A stretch of 7,215 nt of DNA, from the NCBI GenBank assembly GCA_001001625.1, contig LCKU01000029.1:1-7215 (forward strand). Reading direction: 5' to 3'. The notes beneath the pieces are model-generated. The model did not search any database. It worked only from the letters and a program-made list of their open reading frames with translations, and had not been told where the DNA came from. Each line of letters opens with the position of its first letter. The stretch's first letter is position 1. Below are positions 1 through 4,896 of this stretch, one piece after another. This DNA comes from Parcubacteria group bacterium GW2011_GWA2_45_30. Lineage in GTDB: Bacteria > Patescibacteriota > Minisyncoccia > Sungbacterales > HO2-52-23. The position numbers and the translations under genes are program-made.

Positions 1-1188
1 GCTTTACGAATCGGCGCGGTGCCGGTTCTTATCAGCATAGCCCAGAAAAAAGAAAAAGTTCGTGATTTTGTCCTGGCCTCGGGCGCCAAAATCCTGGTCA
101 CTTCCGAAAGTTTGGCTGCCGAAGCGCAGTTGGCGGCTGAAATTACTCATCTTATCATGGTGGAGGAAAATCATCCATATACGAAAGTCGGCAAGTTACG
201 TTCGTCGTATCCGTTAGTTGCAGCAGATTGTGAGCCGCATGATCCCGCGTTTATCCTCTATACCTCCGGGACAACAACCGGCGAACAAAAAGGCGCGGTA
301 CTATCGCACGGCAACGTGGTCTCCAATGTTTATGCCACTAACCATCATACGGGGATGACTTCACAGGATGTTGGTGTTTGCTTTCTGCCCCTTTTTCATT
401 GCTTTGGCCAGAATTTCGTAATGAACTCCATTTTCAACGCCGGCGCAACCATGGTTTTGCATCGACGGTTTGAACTCATGGAGGTGCTGGAATCGATCCG
501 GAAAAATCGGGTAAGCATTTTTTACTCCATCCCGCCGAATTATCGGATGCTCCATAAGCTTCCAGATTTTGAAGCGGAGTATCTGCGCCCTATTCGTTAT
601 TTTTTTACCGCAGCCGATACTATGCCGGTTGAAGTTGCCCAAAATTGGAGGCAGAGATTCGGAAAAATCATTCATGAGGGGTGGGGGCTTACTGAAACAT
701 CTCCTTTTGCCACCTATAACCATGATTATCATTATCGCGATGGAAGTGTGGGAACTCCGATTGAGAATGTAGAAGTGCGGATTGTGGGTGAAGACGGGGT
801 TTTTTGTCAGGCCGGAGATATAGGTGAGATTGCGGTGCGCGGACCTAATGTTTTTTCTGGATATTACAATGATCCTGAAGCAACTGCCTCCGCCATCCGC
901 CATGGCTGGTTTTATACCGGCGATATCGGATACCTGGATGAGGATGGATATCTTTTTGTGGTGGATCGGAAAAACGATCGCCTCAAGGTGCATGGTTTTT
1001 CCGTATGGCCGCGCGAAATAGAAAAATGCCTTCGCGCATATTTCGGAGCGCGCCTGAATGATATTGGGGTGATTGGCGTTCCGGACGAGGCGCGCGGCCA
1101 GATGCCGTATGCTTTTGCGGTAAAGGGCGATGCGGCGCTATCGGAAGAAGAAATTATTCAGGCGTGCAAGGAGAAACTGGGCGGATAA
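1..1188 (+). CDS. AMP-forming acyl-CoA synthetase / acid:CoA ligase (5' partial, C-terminally short)
   Basis: Adenylate-forming enzyme that activates a carboxylic acid with ATP and transfers it to CoA; the acid cannot be named from sequence. The frame is open from base 1 (reading ALRIGAVPVL, an internal family segment), so the true start lies upstream and GTG 19 is not a convincing start. Visible motifs are the P-loop at 262-294 (TSGTTTGEQKG), the A5 motif GWGLTETS at 679-702, YTGD of A7 at about 913-924, and the hinge/A8 segment DRKNDRLKVHG at 964-996, followed by the start of the small C-terminal domain (VIGVPDEARG). Two oddities: the P-loop has one extra residue and lacks the usual proline compared with SGTTGxPKG, and the protein stops at EKLGG, where relatives continue about 30 residues to the A10 lysine (family knowledge). 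The gene ends one base before the thioesterase ATG, so the two are surely co-transcribed. Family call is secure; activity is doubtful. Confidence 0.92.
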   Translation, partial: ALRIGAVPVLISIAQKKEKVRDFVLASGAKILVTSESLAAEAQLAAEITHLIMVEENHPYTKVGKLRSSYPLVAADCEPHDPAFILYTSGTTTGEQKGAVLSHGNVVSNVYATNHHTGMTSQDVGVCFLPLFHCFGQNFVMNSIFNAGATMVLHRRFELMEVLESIRKNRVSIFYSIPPNYRMLHKLPDFEAEYLRPIRYFFTAADTMPVEVAQNWRQRFGKIIHEGWGLTETSPFATYNHDYHYRDGSVGTPIENVEVRIVGEDGVFCQAGDIGEIAVRGPNVFSGYYNDPEATASAIRHGWFYTGDIGYLDEDGYLFVVDRKNDRLKVHGFSVWPREIEKCLRAYFGARLNDIGVIGVPDEARGQMPYAFAVKGDAALSEEEIIQACKEKLGG

Positions 1189-1189
1189 A

Positions 1190-1669
1190 ATGAAGAAAAT
1201 GAGAACTAAGACCGTGCGGGAAACGGCGGTGGAAGAAGCATTTCACGAAGTAGAGCCCAAGGATTTAAACGCCAGTGATACGCTTTTTGGCGGAGAGCTG
1301 ATGCATCATTTACTGGATAAGGTAGGCGGCAAGGTTGCCCAACATCATAGTGGCCGTGTGTGTGTAACGCGTCATGCCGAAATTGATATTGCCGCGTCCG
1401 CGTATCTTGGTGAGACACTATTTTTCAAAGCATCTTTAAATCGGGCCTGGGAAAGTTCCATGGAAGTCGGGATGAAGGTGACTGCCGTGGATTTTCAGAA
1501 AGTAACTCTGCGGTACATAGGCAATGCTTATGTGACGTTTGTGGCCCTGGATGATGAACGCCGACCAGTTGCGGTGCCAGCAGTTATTCCGCGTACCTTG
1601 GATCAGAAACGGCGGTACCGGGAAGCGGAAGATCGCCGCGCATTTTATCGGCGTAAGAAAAAAAGCTAA
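1190..1669 (+). CDS. Acyl-CoA thioesterase, hotdog fold (YciA/BACH-like)
   Basis: Cytosolic hydrolase of acyl-CoA to free acid and CoA, 159 residues from ATG 1190, a normal length for a single-hotdog thioesterase. The family pattern is clear: N27 with LFGG at 32-35 on the first strand and helix start, the probable catalytic Asp43 in LLDKVGG, SSMEVGMKV at 89-97 (a CoA-side strand in this family), and AYVTFVALD at 113-121. The tail (about 136-159) is very basic and ends RRKKKS. ATG 1190 is chosen because it follows the ligase stop by one base; ATG 1199 is an in-frame alternative. AAGGAG at 1168-1173 lies 16 bases upstream, which is long, and GGCGG at 1180-1184 is weaker but better placed; termination-coupled re-initiation is likely. 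The open frame extends further upstream (to 1130), but that part overlaps ligase coding sequence and does not look like thioesterase. The stop codon lies inside the terminator hairpin. Substrate range is unknown. Confidence 0.9.
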   Translation: MKKMRTKTVRETAVEEAFHEVEPKDLNASDTLFGGELMHHLLDKVGGKVAQHHSGRVCVTRHAEIDIAASAYLGETLFFKASLNRAWESSMEVGMKVTAVDFQKVTLRYIGNAYVTFVALDDERRPVAVPAVIPRTLDQKRRYREAEDRRAFYRRKKKS

Positions 1670-1688
1670 GGTTTGCCTTGGCCTTTTT
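1665..1688 (+). terminator. Intrinsic terminator overlapping the thioesterase stop codon
   Basis: Left arm GCTAAGG (1665-1671), loop TTTG, right arm CCTTGGC (1676-1682) make a 7-bp stem with one G-U pair, followed by CTTTTT. The A-run before the left arm can also pair with the T-run, extending the stem past one mismatch. The TAA stop (1667-1669) is part of the stem. It closes the ligase-thioesterase unit and separates it from the ammonia-lyase gene. Confidence 0.8.
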
Positions 1689-1723
1689 AATTTACGGGAC
1701 GGATTGACGGGAAAGTCGCGTAT

Positions 1724-1752
1724 TTGACTGCGCAAACAGACGGTGGTTACAT
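1724..1752 (+). promoter_or_regulatory. Weak candidate sigma70-type promoter for the ammonia-lyase gene
   Basis: TTGACT (1724-1729) is a good -35 match and is followed after 17 bases by TTACAT (1747-1752), a poor -10 with only three consensus bases. A promoter is expected here because a terminator at 1665-1688 precedes the gene, but this exact pair is tentative. TTGACG at 1704-1709 is another possible -35, with no good -10 behind it. Confidence 0.27.
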
Positions 1753-1777
1753 GGGGGTAGAAAATCCGTCCTTTTAC

Positions 1778-1784
1778 AAGGAGG
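1778..1784 (+). promoter_or_regulatory. Strong Shine-Dalgarno of the ammonia-lyase gene
   Basis: AAGGAGG lies four bases before ATG 1789. It is the best ribosome binding site in the window, it fixes the start codon of the lyase, and it suggests efficient translation. Confidence 0.88.
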
Positions 1785-1788
1785 ACAT

Positions 1789-3393
1789 ATGAAAGTTTTA
1801 TCACCCGTCATCGTAGATGGGGAGAGTTTGACAATCGAGAATTTTGTACGGGTTGCGCTTTTTGGCAATCCCATATATTTGACCGAGGATGCTAAAATTT
1901 TGGCCGACCTTCGGGCCTCCAGAGATTTTTATTGGGAGTGCGTGAAAAAGGGCTTGTATGCATATGGAGGCGGGACTGGCGTTGGTTCCAATGTTGTTCA
2001 TATTATTCCCCTGGAAGATCGGATTGAATTCCAAGCTCGCCTCATTGATTCCTTATATTGCGGGGTTGGAGAAGAGTTGGCCAAAAAAATTATACGAGGA
2101 TCCATACTTTTACGGACCAATGCGCTGGTTAAAAAAGCATGTTCGGCAATCGGGACGGACAAAATATATAAGTGCATTGAGTTATTGAATCGCGACATTG
2201 CGCCTATCATGTATGAGGATGGTTCGGTGGGCGCAAGCGGAGACCTTGTTCCCCTCTCATCAATTGCCGAGGCCATTCAAGGGAAAGGCAAGGCGCGGTA
2301 TAAAGGCAGAGTATGGATTACCGCCGAGCTTTTTGCGGAACTCGGGGTCGCGCCGTTAACTCTTGAGGAGAAAGAAGGACTCTCTTTGGTAAACGGCACT
2401 TCGGTGATGACCGCGCTGGCGGCGTTCGCGCTTTATGAGGCATATTATCTTACTGATCTTTCTCTTGCGTGCGCGGGAATGGCTGGCGAGGCATTGTTGG
2501 GCATGACTGACCCTCTGCACCCCTTTGTTCATGAGGTCAAGAATCATCCGGGTCAGCGGCAAGCCGCTTCATTTCTGCGGGAACTTTTGCGAGGAAGCCA
2601 TTTGACTAGAGACCTTGAAAATCTTCGTACTCAAGTTATTGAATCGGTTGGTGATTCTAATCATACGGTAAAAACACCTATTGAACTTCAGGATCCGTAT
2701 AGCGTTTTGAGGTGTGTGCCGCAGCTTTTCGGCCCGACCCTGGAGATTCTTGAATTAGTTGAACGCTGGATAGTGAACGAAATGAATTCCGCGAACGATA
2801 ATCCAATTGTTAATCTTCTTGAGCGGAAAATTCATCACACAGGAAATTTTTCAGGTTTTTACATTGCTTTAGGCATGGACATTTTGAAACTCGCAATTTT
2901 TAACATAGCGGATTTGATGCATGCTTTGCAAGAACGAATGCTTAATAATAAGTGTAACCGCGGCCTTCCGCCAAGTTTGGCCGGAGAAGATCCCGGATTT
3001 AACAGCGGATTTAAAGGAGTTGGGCTGTGCGGTTCTGATATTTTTGGAAAAGTGTGTTTTTTGTCTAATCCTTACAGTATTCATAGGCGGTCAGCTGAAA
3101 TAGGCAATCAGGAGGTGGTTAGTTTTGGTTTTGGCGCAGCCGAATATGCCTTGGAACAAATTAAAAAATATCAGGAGCAGGTTGCCGAAGTTCTTATCCA
3201 CGCGGTTCAGGCTCTTGATCTTCGGACGGGTCGTGATACTACGCAATTGGCGCCCAAGACCATCGAATTTTATCAACAAGTTCGAAAGAAAGTGGCATTT
3301 CTTGGTGCGGACCGGCCGATGCATGATGATATTGTAAAAGTTGTGCGGATGATAAAAAATCATAAGTTTCAGCTTGACTCCGTAAAGGCATAA
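1789..3393 (+). CDS. MIO-type histidine/aromatic amino acid ammonia-lyase (HAL/PAL/TAL family)
   Basis: Full-length 534-residue lyase that eliminates ammonia from an amino acid to give an aryl-acrylate, using the MIO cofactor formed autocatalytically from Ala149-Ser150-Gly151 in GSVGASGDLVPLS. Other family active-site residues are visible: Tyr59 in YGGGTG, Asn202 in VNGTS, Gln301/Tyr304 and Arg308 (carboxylate binding) in the QDPY...LRC block, N333-N338 in the NSANDN segment, and Glu442 in GNQEVVS. The selectivity pair, Ser-His in classical HutH (LSHAAG), is Ser88-Leu89 here (LIDSLYCGVG), so the histidine-reading His is absent, while Glu442 is the HAL-like choice. The QDPYS-LRC block also carries one extra residue (V306) compared with the HAL and PAL sequences I remember. 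No other hut gene is in the window; the neighbours are an acid:CoA ligase and a thioesterase, which hints at aryl-acrylate use. It could be a histidine, phenylalanine or tyrosine lyase or an aminomutase. Family certain, substrate open. Confidence 0.95.
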   Translation: MKVLSPVIVDGESLTIENFVRVALFGNPIYLTEDAKILADLRASRDFYWECVKKGLYAYGGGTGVGSNVVHIIPLEDRIEFQARLIDSLYCGVGEELAKKIIRGSILLRTNALVKKACSAIGTDKIYKCIELLNRDIAPIMYEDGSVGASGDLVPLSSIAEAIQGKGKARYKGRVWITAELFAELGVAPLTLEEKEGLSLVNGTSVMTALAAFALYEAYYLTDLSLACAGMAGEALLGMTDPLHPFVHEVKNHPGQRQAASFLRELLRGSHLTRDLENLRTQVIESVGDSNHTVKTPIELQDPYSVLRCVPQLFGPTLEILELVERWIVNEMNSANDNPIVNLLERKIHHTGNFSGFYIALGMDILKLAIFNIADLMHALQERMLNNKCNRGLPPSLAGEDPGFNSGFKGVGLCGSDIFGKVCFLSNPYSIHRRSAEIGNQEVVSFGFGAAEYALEQIKKYQEQVAEVLIHAVQALDLRTGRDTTQLAPKTIEFYQQVRKKVAFLGADRPMHDDIVKVVRMIKNHKFQLDSVKA

Positions 3394-3408
3394 ACTTACG
3401 GAGTTTTT
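3377..3408 (+). terminator. Intrinsic terminator overlapping the ammonia-lyase stop codon
   Basis: Perfect 9-bp stem ACTCCGTAA (3377-3385) / TTACGGAGT (3396-3404), 10-base loop, then a T-run to 3408. The left arm lies in the last codons of the lyase and the stop TAA (3391-3393) sits in the loop. It ends the lyase transcript and makes the lyase a probable single-gene unit. Confidence 0.85.
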
Positions 3409-3417
3409 AATTTGCCT

Positions 3418-3433
3418 TTCCGCGATTGCGGAA
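3418..3433 (+). other. Small hairpin between terminator and next gene
   Basis: TTCCGC (3418-3423), loop GATT, GCGGAA (3428-3433): a perfect 6-bp stem in the 53-base gap between the lyase and the DUF4258-like gene, ending 13 bases before ATG 3447. No T-run follows, so it is not a classical terminator. It may be a leader structure or a chance palindrome. Confidence 0.4.
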
Positions 3434-3446
3434 GTAAAGTTGAGTT

Positions 3447-4001
3447 ATGATATTTGCGGATAAATATATTTGGACGAATCACTCGAAAATGAAAATGAAT
3501 CATTATCGTCTGACCGAATCGCGAGTCAAGCGTATTATTCGTCATCCGGCGCGGGTGGAGGAGGGGATATTGGAGGGCGCGATTGCGGCCATGCAGCCGG
3601 CGGAGGGAAAGAAATATAGTGAGATATGGGTAATGTATGTTTTGGCTCATAAGGGCGGTTCTGGCGACAATACTTTTTCTCGACACGCTCATCCTGCCAG
3701 CGCAGGATTCGTTAAGGGTCGGCGCGATTTTTCGCCTTCGGCGAAACCAGGCAAATCGCACCTCCCATTGTCTCGAAAACATATTGCCTCCACCGCCCCT
3801 TTTATCGCTGATGGATTAGAAAGAAATATAACCGCCCAGTATTTTCAAAAGCATTTTCCTCGCTTTAATGGAATTAGCGCTTTTGGAAGGAGTGAGATGA
3901 AGAAGGTAAAGGTTATCACCGCTTGGCGCTATCCCGGACGCGCGCCGGAGCGCGATCCGGTTCCGGATAGTATTTTGAAGGAAATAAAAAATATTTTATA
4001 A
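3447..4001 (+). CDS. DUF4258-like small protein, interrupted in frame by a palindromic insertion
   Basis: The ends look like one small conserved domain. Residues 8-35 (IWTNHSKMKMNHYRLTESRV and following) match the 'nHa..rM..rgise..V...i..P' pattern of DUF4258-type proteins; residues 59-65 (EIWVMYV) and 152-164 (KKVKVITAWRYPG) look like its core strands. In the relatives I remember, those strands are separated by roughly 10-15 residues. Here about 85 residues intervene, and residues 69-118 are translated from a nested palindrome (3651-3801). The frame stays open to TAA 3999-4001, giving 184 residues. The start at ATG 3447 fits the domain, but no clear Shine-Dalgarno precedes it (GAG only 2 bases away); ATG 3489 is an alternative. 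A second ATG at 3897 with a good Shine-Dalgarno could restart the last 34 residues. The product may be a folded protein with a loop insertion, or the gene may be dead. Role unknown; related folds occur in toxin-antitoxin contexts, but no partner gene is seen. Confidence 0.55.
   Translation: MIFADKYIWTNHSKMKMNHYRLTESRVKRIIRHPARVEEGILEGAIAAMQPAEGKKYSEIWVMYVLAHKGGSGDNTFSRHAHPASAGFVKGRRDFSPSAKPGKSHLPLSRKHIASTAPFIADGLERNITAQYFQKHFPRFNGISAFGRSEMKKVKVITAWRYPGRAPERDPVPDSILKEIKNIL
3651..3801. repeat. Nested palindromic element inside the DUF4258-like frame
   Basis: Ends are imperfect inverted repeats: AAGGGCGGT (3651-3659) against ACCGCCCCTT (3792-3801, one bulged C), continuing inward with GGC/GCC, AATA/TATT and TTTTC (3675-3679)/GAAAA (3775-3779). 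Inside are two further hairpins: ATCCTGC-CAGC-GCAGGAT (3691-3708), and GGCGCGATT (3721-3729) against AATCGCACC (3754-3762) with one mismatch, which encloses TTTCGCC-TTC-GGCGAAA (3730-3746). This resembles a small non-autonomous palindromic element such as a REP, RPE or MITE. No transposase is present and I see no clear target-site duplication. AACCGCCC at 3830-3837 is a second perfect partner for 3653-3660, so the element may extend that far. Confidence 0.7.
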
Positions 4002-4002
4002 T
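3975..4002 (+). promoter_or_regulatory. Candidate sigma70-type promoter for the nuclease gene
   Basis: TTGAAG (3975-3980), 16-base spacer, perfect TATAAT (3997-4002) overlapping the stop of the DUF4258-like gene. Transcription would start near 4009 and leave a leader of about 100 bases before ATG 4111. The -10 is excellent, the -35 moderate. In AT-rich gene ends such matches also arise by chance. Confidence 0.42.
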
Positions 4003-4029
4003 TTTTTAAGATTCAATATTTTGATATTG

Positions 4030-4044
4030 TCCGCCGGCGGCGGA
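4030..4044 (+). other. GC-rich hairpin in the nuclease leader
   Basis: TCCGCC (4030-4035), GGC, GGCGGA (4039-4044): a perfect 6-bp stem, extendable by a G-U and a T-A pair. It also contains the 10-bp self-complementary CCGCCGGCGG (4031-4040). It stands out in an AT-rich intergenic stretch of 109 bases. No T-run follows, so a terminator is unlikely; it could be a protein-binding palindrome, a leader structure or a dispersed repeat unit. The rest of 4002-4110 holds only the Shine-Dalgarno GAGG (4100-4103) of the next gene. Confidence 0.5.
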
Positions 4045-4110
4045 TACCATTAGCAAACCCATTAAATGAGTCGCAGGCGGAATTTGGTATTTTGCTTTTG
4101 AGGTAAATGA

Positions 4111-4788
4111 ATGATCAAAGTTTCTCCATCTGGAACAAGTTATTTATTGGAATGTCCGCGCTGTCTTTGGCTACAGATGAATGAAAATAAAAAGCGTCCG
4201 CGCGGCGCCTATCCGTCCTTGCCCGACGGCATGGATAATGTTTTTAAAAAATATTTTGACGAGTATCGGAAACGCGGCGAACTGCCTCCAGAGATTGAGG
4301 GAAAAGTTGAGGGCCAGCTTTATAACGATAATTTGGCGGAATTTAATAAATGGCGTGAAGTAGATTTCGGTCGCGGGGGGCTTGGGGCAAAATTTCCGGA
4401 TTTGGATATTGTGCTTCGCGGGGCGATTGACGATCTTTTGATTGCGCCGGACGGAAAATTCGTGCCATTTGATTTTAAAACCCGCGGCTATCCCACCAAA
4501 GAAGATACGCACGAACATTATCGCACCCAGCTTGATTTATACGCTCTGCTTTTCCGCGAAAATGGCATGCCGCCTGCAGAATATGGTTATTTGCTATTTT
4601 TTTGGCCACAGGCCTACGAAATGGGGACTGCGTCATTCAAAACCGAGCTTATAAAAATGGATGTTTCGCCTTCGCGCGGCATCTCGGTTTTGCAAAAAGT
4701 CCGCGAAATAGTTACCGGATCGATTCCTAAAGCCCATCAAAATTGCGAATACTGCATTTATCGCGAATCACCCCTATACGGAAAATAG
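4111..4788 (+). CDS. Small PD-(D/E)XK nuclease, Cas4/RecB-like, with two CxxC pairs
   Basis: 225-residue protein with the layout of a RecB/Cas4-type nuclease. It starts SPSGTSYLLECPRCLW (C15, C18), has GAIDDLL with Asp107/Asp108, then the metal-binding PFDFKTR (Asp121-x-Lys123), then QLDLY (Gln140, Tyr144), the QxxxY helix typical of the RecB family. It closes with CEYC (C212, C215). The four cysteines at the two ends suggest one metal site joining the N- and C-termini, as the Fe-S cluster does in Cas4 and AddB; the 2+2 spacing differs from the 1+3 arrangement of those proteins, so zinc is possible. ATG 4111 is preceded by GAGG (4100-4103) at a 7-base distance. No cas1/cas2, CRISPR repeats or helicase are in the window, so this is a standalone nuclease of unknown role, perhaps in DNA repair or uptake. 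It has its own candidate promoter and no close operon partner. Confidence 0.8.
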   Translation: MIKVSPSGTSYLLECPRCLWLQMNENKKRPRGAYPSLPDGMDNVFKKYFDEYRKRGELPPEIEGKVEGQLYNDNLAEFNKWREVDFGRGGLGAKFPDLDIVLRGAIDDLLIAPDGKFVPFDFKTRGYPTKEDTHEHYRTQLDLYALLFRENGMPPAEYGYLLFFWPQAYEMGTASFKTELIKMDVSPSRGISVLQKVREIVTGSIPKAHQNCEYCIYRESPLYGK

Positions 4789-4793
4789 GAATC

Positions 4794-4820
4794 ATGAATC
4801 CCGTTAGAAGTTTGATCTGA
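4794..4820 (+). CDS. Possible 8-codon leader peptide (MNPVRSLI)
   Basis: ATG 4794 follows AGGA (4787-4790) by three bases, which is close, and reads MNPVRSLI then TGA. It starts five bases after the nuclease stop and its codons lie exactly over the left arm of the large inverted repeat. A ribosome here would block formation of the hairpin that holds the start codon of the downstream gene, as in leader-peptide control. It may equally be an accident of the repeat sequence. Confidence 0.2.
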   Translation: MNPVRSLI

Positions 4821-4896
4821 TTTTTTCGGATATATTAAATAAATCATGTGTTTTTACATTATAGGTGTTAAGTAGCGATTACACTTCTAACGGGAT
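4798..4896. repeat. Large hairpin with perfect 14-bp inverted repeats spanning the next start codon
   Basis: ATCCCGTTAGAAGT (4798-4811) is the exact reverse complement of ACTTCTAACGGGAT (4883-4896). After one mismatch, TGATC (4813-4817) can pair with GATTA (4877-4881), giving a stem near 20 bp. The 71-base interior can form two smaller hairpins: ATCTGA-TTTTT-TCGGAT (4815-4831) and ATGT...ACAT around 4845-4858. The last two bases of the right arm are the A and T of the ATG at 4895. This may be a mobile or dispersed palindromic repeat, or a translational control structure. Almost the entire 106-base gap between the two genes belongs to it. Confidence 0.85.
4812..4840 (+). promoter_or_regulatory. 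Weak candidate promoter inside the hairpin loop
   Basis: TTGATC (4812-4817), 17 bases, TTAAAT (4835-4840); four consensus matches in each box. It would start transcription near 4847, after the left arm, so its transcript would lack the big hairpin. TATATT (4831-4836) is another -10-like string. Low confidence because the region is AT-rich. Confidence 0.25.

Noticed and set aside
361..993. 210-codon open frame on the - strand opposite the ligase
   Set aside because: It lies wholly within well-supported ligase coding sequence, has no recognisable domain, and reads as a low-information antisense shadow.
1130..1189. Upstream extension of the thioesterase frame
   Set aside because: It overlaps ligase codons, and the residues (RRYRKKKLFRRARRN) look like an out-of-frame shadow. 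ATG 1190 suits the family start.
1436..1804. 122-codon - strand frame across the thioesterase end and terminator
   Set aside because: It runs through the terminator and opposite a conserved gene, with no domain or start signal.
1789..3393. Histidine utilisation (hut) operon
   Set aside because: No urocanase, imidazolonepropionase or formiminoglutamate gene is present, and the lyase lacks the HAL-type His at the selectivity pair.
3396..3782. - strand frame across the palindromic element
   Set aside because: Palindromes create open frames on both strands. The conserved pieces (IWTNHS, ITAWRYPG) are on the + strand only.
4111..4788. CRISPR-Cas locus suggested by the Cas4-like protein
   Set aside because: No regularly spaced direct repeats and no cas1, cas2 or effector gene are visible in the window.
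4865..4894. GTG start for the cysteine-rich protein
   Set aside because: The ten extra residues come from the inverted repeat and no Shine-Dalgarno fits; ATG 4895 gives a normal family start. It remains possible if the hairpin is not formed.
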